From positions 2,790,001 through 2,854,000 of the forward strand of contig NZ_CP009278.1 of the NCBI RefSeq assembly GCF_000747525.1: DNA of 64,000 nucleotides, given 5' to 3'. Below, piece after piece: positions 60,874 through 64,000 of this stretch (positions within the stretch are counted from its first letter, which is position 1; each line of letters starts with the position of its first letter). The DNA comes from Sphingobacterium sp. ML3W (GTDB lineage: Bacteria > Bacteroidota > Bacteroidia > Sphingobacteriales > Sphingobacteriaceae). Made by a program: the position numbers and the translations under genes. The notes beneath the pieces were generated by a model. It did no database searches, was not told the DNA's origin, and was given only the letters and a program-made list of their open reading frames with translations.

Positions 60874-61380
60874 TTACCACTCATGTGCTTTAATGGTTAC
60901 CACTTTTTCAAAGCGACCATGATTACTAACTGAAACCGGCCTCCATTGGTCTTCTGTAATTTGGTAAGGAATACCATTCTCATATTTTAGCATACTTTTG
61001 CTGTCGATTTCAATGACATGCTCAAGTGCTTGAAAGTCAATCACGGCAATCGTATGTAGAAATTCTTTTGATAGGCTAGACTTTGTATGATAGATATTAC
61101 CACAACAAACAACTTGCCCTGTGGCGCTATGGCTGTTTTGTGTCAGTAATGTACATACCAGTTTTCTAGGAATATATTCCCTAATTTTTGTTTGCCTATT
61201 CCATATTTTATAAGCTGCTTCTTTCATGCTCCATAATAACCATATAATCATCTCGGTATCCAGATTATTTGCTATTAGCAACTGTTCCTCTTCTGTGAAT
61301 AATTTTTGTATAAATCCCTTACGCTGCCAGTTACTATCTAGCCGAGATTGACAGATATCTACAACATCATTACCGATCAT
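60874..61380 (-). CDS. 4'-phosphopantetheinyl transferase superfamily protein
   Basis: 168 residues. It begins MIGNDVVDICQSRLD with the family's GxDxx(D) metal site, and has FTEEEQLLI and WSMKEAAYKIW (W-x-x-K-E-A) as the second signature. It transfers phosphopantetheine from CoA to the serine of an acyl carrier protein, here almost surely the one encoded just upstream, which it overlaps by four bases. It is the last gene of the polyketide operon. Confidence 0.88.
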   Translation of the reverse strand: MIGNDVVDICQSRLDSNWQRKGFIQKLFTEEEQLLIANNLDTEMIIWLLWSMKEAAYKIWNRQTKIREYIPRKLVCTLLTQNSHSATGQVVCCGNIYHTKSSLSKEFLHTIAVIDFQALEHVIEIDSKSMLKYENGIPYQITEDQWRPVSVSNHGRFEKVVTIKAHEW

Positions 61381-61631
61381 TTTTCAGCAAGTTTGATTTC
61401 AATAATCTCAACGGCAGATCTTACATTAAGCATGCGCTCCATATCAGCATTGTCAATAATCACATCAAAACTTTCTTCAATATCCAATACGATATCTACA
61501 AGATTGGCCGAATTGACATTCAGGTCATGGATAAAGTCGGTATCTTCAGTAAGGTTCTCAAGAGCTTCATCATTTGTGGTATAAGGCTTTATAATATCTT
61601 TTAACTTCTCGATAAGGTGTTCTCTATTCAT
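61377..61631 (-). CDS. Acyl carrier protein
   Basis: 84 residues, acidic, four-helix ACP layout. The attachment serine is in DLNVNSANLVDIVLDIEE (about residue 38); the usual Asp before it is replaced by Asn (NSA instead of DSL). It carries growing or finished acyl chains for the KS, dehydratase and type III synthase encoded in the same operon. It starts four bases after the KS stop. Confidence 0.9.
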   Translation of the reverse strand: MNREHLIEKLKDIIKPYTTNDEALENLTEDTDFIHDLNVNSANLVDIVLDIEESFDVIIDNADMERMLNVRSAVEIIEIKLAEK

Positions 61632-61635
61632 AAGA

Positions 61636-62907
61636 TTAGTTTTTAAATTTTTTAAATATTATACAGGCATTTACATCGCCAAATCCAAAGCTTGCTTTGG
61701 CTATGATATCTAGATTTAAATTAAATGTTTTTAATGGTATTTTTGAAGGCGCTATAAGTGTTGTAATCTCTTGCTGCAAATCAATGCAATTTTTATTGCC
61801 AAATAGGAACCCTTCATGCAGCTGCAGGACAGAAGCCACACACTCTATACTTCCGGCTGCACTTAGACAGTGCCCCGTCATGCCTTTTAAGGAATTAATA
61901 TAGGGGAATGACACTCCACGCCGTCCCAGTGCTTTAGTCCAGTTTTCGATTTCGAGACTATCTTTTACTGTTGCAGTAAGGTGGCCATTTATGGCATCAA
62001 CATCATTCCCTGTGATACCTGCATTTTTAAGTGCCTCGATAATGCATCGTTGGACTGCAATACTGTTAGGGGCGGTCATGCTACCCGTACCGCGCTGCCC
62101 TCCCGAGTTGACATGACCACCTAATATCTCGGCATAAACGGTGGCGCCGCGCTGCAAGGCACTTTCCAAATCTTCAATGATCAATGCTCCTGCCCCACTA
62201 CCGGGAACAAATCCTGAGGATGTTGCACTCATAGGGCGAGATCCTTGTTCTGGTCGGTCATTATAACTTGAGCAGCATACGCGGAGGGCATCAAAGCCAG
62301 CCCAGATGTAAGGACCACTGTCTCCAGTACTGCCCGCCAATATGCGTTTTGCTTGACCTAATCGAATTCGGTCATAAGCCATCATAATAGCTTCGGTACC
62401 TGTTGCACAGGCCGAGGAATTGGTCGTTACTTGATTCCCAAGTCCTAATTTTCCCCCGAGATATGCACTGATGCCACTGTTCATGGTTTGAGCAACTACC
62501 GTGCTACCCAATCTACGGGTCTGCAGAGCGTCTATTTTATAGATGCTTTCTCTAAATTTGTCAATGCCTGATGTGCCCGAGCCAAAAATGGCACCACTAT
62601 CCCAATCGGGTTCTTCATTTTTTGTCATGGATAATCCCGCATCTTTCCACGCTTCGACCCCTGCAATAACGCCATACAGTATCCCTGTGCTGTCGAAACC
62701 CCGAAGTTCGAGATCGGTAAAATATTCCGACTTCAGCTCATCAGTAATTTGAGGCTTTCCTGCTATTTGGCAAGAGAACTGCAATTCTTGCAATTGTGGA
62801 TCGTGTCTTATACCTGAAACGCCATTTTTAATAGCTTTGTTGAATGCTTTTACACCAACACCATTGGGAGCTACGACCCCCAATCCTGTTATGACAACTC
62901 TGTTCAT
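61636..62907 (-). CDS. Beta-ketoacyl-ACP synthase (KAS II/FabF-like)
   Basis: 423 residues. The thiolase fold starts NRVVITGLGVVAPNGVGVKAF. The active-site Cys is in TTNSSACATGTEAIMMAYD (about residue 170), one His is in AINGHLTATVKDSLE (usual form HGTGT), and the second is in LKGMTGHCLSAAGSIE. It condenses acyl-ACP with malonyl-ACP. The HLTAT variant marks it as a secondary-metabolism relative of FabF. It overlaps the dehydratase gene by four bases. Confidence 0.92.
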   Translation of the reverse strand: MNRVVITGLGVVAPNGVGVKAFNKAIKNGVSGIRHDPQLQELQFSCQIAGKPQITDELKSEYFTDLELRGFDSTGILYGVIAGVEAWKDAGLSMTKNEEPDWDSGAIFGSGTSGIDKFRESIYKIDALQTRRLGSTVVAQTMNSGISAYLGGKLGLGNQVTTNSSACATGTEAIMMAYDRIRLGQAKRILAGSTGDSGPYIWAGFDALRVCCSSYNDRPEQGSRPMSATSSGFVPGSGAGALIIEDLESALQRGATVYAEILGGHVNSGGQRGTGSMTAPNSIAVQRCIIEALKNAGITGNDVDAINGHLTATVKDSLEIENWTKALGRRGVSFPYINSLKGMTGHCLSAAGSIECVASVLQLHEGFLFGNKNCIDLQQEITTLIAPSKIPLKTFNLNLDIIAKASFGFGDVNACIIFKKFKN

Positions 62908-63341
62908 AGCTTACTGGTTATTATGCCTGCTAAAATGCCTTTACACACCTCCTGCCCGGTTTCATTTTTCATAACGACATCGCACTTGAGTTTACCAAAT
63001 CTGAAAAATATTTTTCGAGAAGTTACCGTTACTTTTTCTTTTGGATATACTGGTTTTAAAAACTGCATATCGGCAGAAGTAAAGACAATGACAGCCTCTT
63101 CTGTTGGCTCGTTTTGGAGTAGGAAAATTCCCAGACTGACCAGACCTATCTGTGCCATGGTCTCTGTTAAGATCACTCCCGGGGTAATCGGATTACCTTT
63201 AAAATGGCCTTTGTAAAATTCAAGATTTTCAGCAAAAGTATAGGTGCCTATGATACCATTTTCATCCACATGAAGGAGTTCGTCTACGAATAAAAAAGGT
63301 TTACTGTATGGCAATTGTGCTCTAATATCCTTTAATTCCAT
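62904..63341 (-). CDS. 3-hydroxyacyl-ACP dehydratase (FabZ-like)
   Basis: 145 residues from ATG 63341 (MELKDIRAQLPYSKPFLFVD); the open frame continues to 63404 but overlaps the synthase gene. The hotdog fold has FYKGHFKGNPITPGVILTETMAQIG, in which the catalytic His and Glu/Asp positions of FabZ are kept. It removes water from 3-hydroxyacyl chains. Together with the KS and ACP it may make an unsaturated or modified starter acyl group. Confidence 0.88.
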   Translation of the reverse strand: MELKDIRAQLPYSKPFLFVDELLHVDENGIIGTYTFAENLEFYKGHFKGNPITPGVILTETMAQIGLVSLGIFLLQNEPTEEAVIVFTSADMQFLKPVYPKEKVTVTSRKIFFRFGKLKCDVVMKNETGQEVCKGILAGIITSKL

Positions 63342-63360
63342 AGTTCGTTTTTTAGCATAA

Positions 63361-64000
63361 TTACCATTGTAATAAAACGCGTTGAGCTGAAAATCCTGGG
63401 CCAAAACTCAGCATAAGACCTAATTCTCCTGGCTGGGGTTGACGATCCATAACACGTTCTAGGACATAAAGAACCGTAGCACTGGACATATTGCCATATT
63501 GCAACAATACCTCTTTCGTGTCGTCTATATTTTTCTCGAATTCGGAAAATAGTTTTTCTACGGTGAGGACTATTTTTTTACCTCCAGGATGGAAAATCAT
63601 ATGGTTTATATCTTGAATACCTAAGTTATTTTTTTGAAGAAATGGATGTATGATGGTTCCAAAATGCTCGGCAATGGTATCAGGAACACCAATATCAAGT
63701 ATCATTTGCAGACCACCATTAGTAAGCTTAAACCCCATAATGTGTTCCGCATCATAAAAGTGATACATCTGCTCATCGAGTATCGCTGGTCCTTGATCGT
63801 CTTCATATGATGATAGCAGGCAGCAGGCAGCCCCGTCTCCAAAGATAGCGGCACTGACCATATTGGGCATCGAAAAGTCATCCAACTGAAATGTTGCAGT
63901 CGGAGCTTCTACAGCGATAACAGCAGCACGTTTACCAGGATTGGACTTAAGGAAATTTTTAGCATAAATGATTCCTGATATCCCTGCGACACAGCCCATT
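63361..64000 (-). CDS. Type III polyketide synthase (C-terminal part, cut by window edge)
   Basis: The last 213 residues are present. They begin at the active-site Cys region (MGCVAGISGIIYAKNFL), then have FGDGAACCLLSS, the catalytic His in MIFHPGGKKIVL and Asn in QYGNMSSATVLYVLE, the Cys-His-Asn triad of chalcone synthase-like enzymes. It ends SFGPGFSAQRVLL. It extends a CoA- or ACP-bound starter with malonyl units to make a pyrone, resorcinol or similar ring. It is the first visible gene of the leftward operon. Confidence 0.92.
   Translation of the reverse strand, partial: MGCVAGISGIIYAKNFLKSNPGKRAAVIAVEAPTATFQLDDFSMPNMVSAAIFGDGAACCLLSSYEDDQGPAILDEQMYHFYDAEHIMGFKLTNGGLQMILDIGVPDTIAEHFGTIIHPFLQKNNLGIQDINHMIFHPGGKKIVLTVEKLFSEFEKNIDDTKEVLLQYGNMSSATVLYVLERVMDRQPQPGELGLMLSFGPGFSAQRVLLQW

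Overview
This window looks like a chromosome segment from a Bacteroidota bacterium of the Sphingobacteriaceae type (Sphingobacterium or Pedobacter-like). The evidence is the AT-rich sequence, the near absence of Shine-Dalgarno sites, TAnnTTTG-type promoters, and a SusC/SusD pair with an ECF sigma and FecR. DUF6266, PcfJ/PcfK, a MsrA-MsrB fusion and a type III polyketide operon fit the same group. All assignments come from reading the sequence; no database search was run.

Positions 1 to about 27,340 are one end of a temperate phage or phage-like element. Its structural genes and integrase are not in the window. From the left there is a leftward accessory cluster (1-5245) with two tandem Tad2/DUF2829-type anti-defence-like genes, a DEDD exonuclease with a membrane insertion, unknown genes, a zinc-finger protein and a double GroES-like protein. 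A PD-(D/E)XK nuclease gene follows on the plus strand. A non-coding region (5747-7624) holds four 11-bp-spaced iteron pairs, a perfect 30-bp palindrome and a broken DUF2158 gene. A rightward early operon series (8190-17751) has many small genes, PcfK/PcfJ, YopX and a diversity-generating retroelement (DGR) with two variable repeats. A leftward replication/recombination operon (17806-25443) encodes DnaB, a replisome organizer, an MBL-fold protein, RecT and a Rad50-like ATPase. The element ends with two tRNA-type genes and a divergent repressor/early-gene switch (25962-27226). Six copies of an 18-bp dyad (GTTTAGTTATACTAATCT type) and a second set of AGTTTACA/TAAACTATAT sites tie the element together as shared regulation.

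The most striking content is the DGR. A 65-bp template core (16083-16147) lies between two target genes and a DGR-type reverse transcriptase. Both variable repeats differ from the template only at template adenines (14 and 15 of 20 adenines changed, 0 of 45 other bases). The targets are two small proteins sharing an AVGFS...VGAR fold segment. No canonical Avd gene is adjacent.

From 27.3 to 38 kb is a patchwork of small host accessory and regulatory genes: an ECF sigma plus YCII protein, a methyltransferase, AraC, HxlR and TetR regulators, a hydrolase, and DoxX-like and RibD-like proteins. Several gene remnants lie among them. A DUF6266 gene and an IS4-type transposase (39.6-40.8 kb) follow. 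From 41 to 51 kb are a phosphate transporter, a DUF1549/DUF1501 pair, a GltS-type symporter, a beta-propeller protein and MsrAB.

From 51.5 to 60.6 kb is one leftward locus: ECF sigma, FecR anti-sigma, TonB-dependent SusC with an STN domain, SusD, a Gfo/Idh/MocA oxidoreductase and a TIM-barrel isomerase. It is a nutrient-responsive glycan or sugar-derivative uptake system. From 60.9 kb to the right edge is a leftward biosynthetic operon: a type III polyketide synthase (cut by the window edge), a FabZ-like dehydratase, a ketosynthase, an acyl carrier protein and a phosphopantetheinyl transferase.
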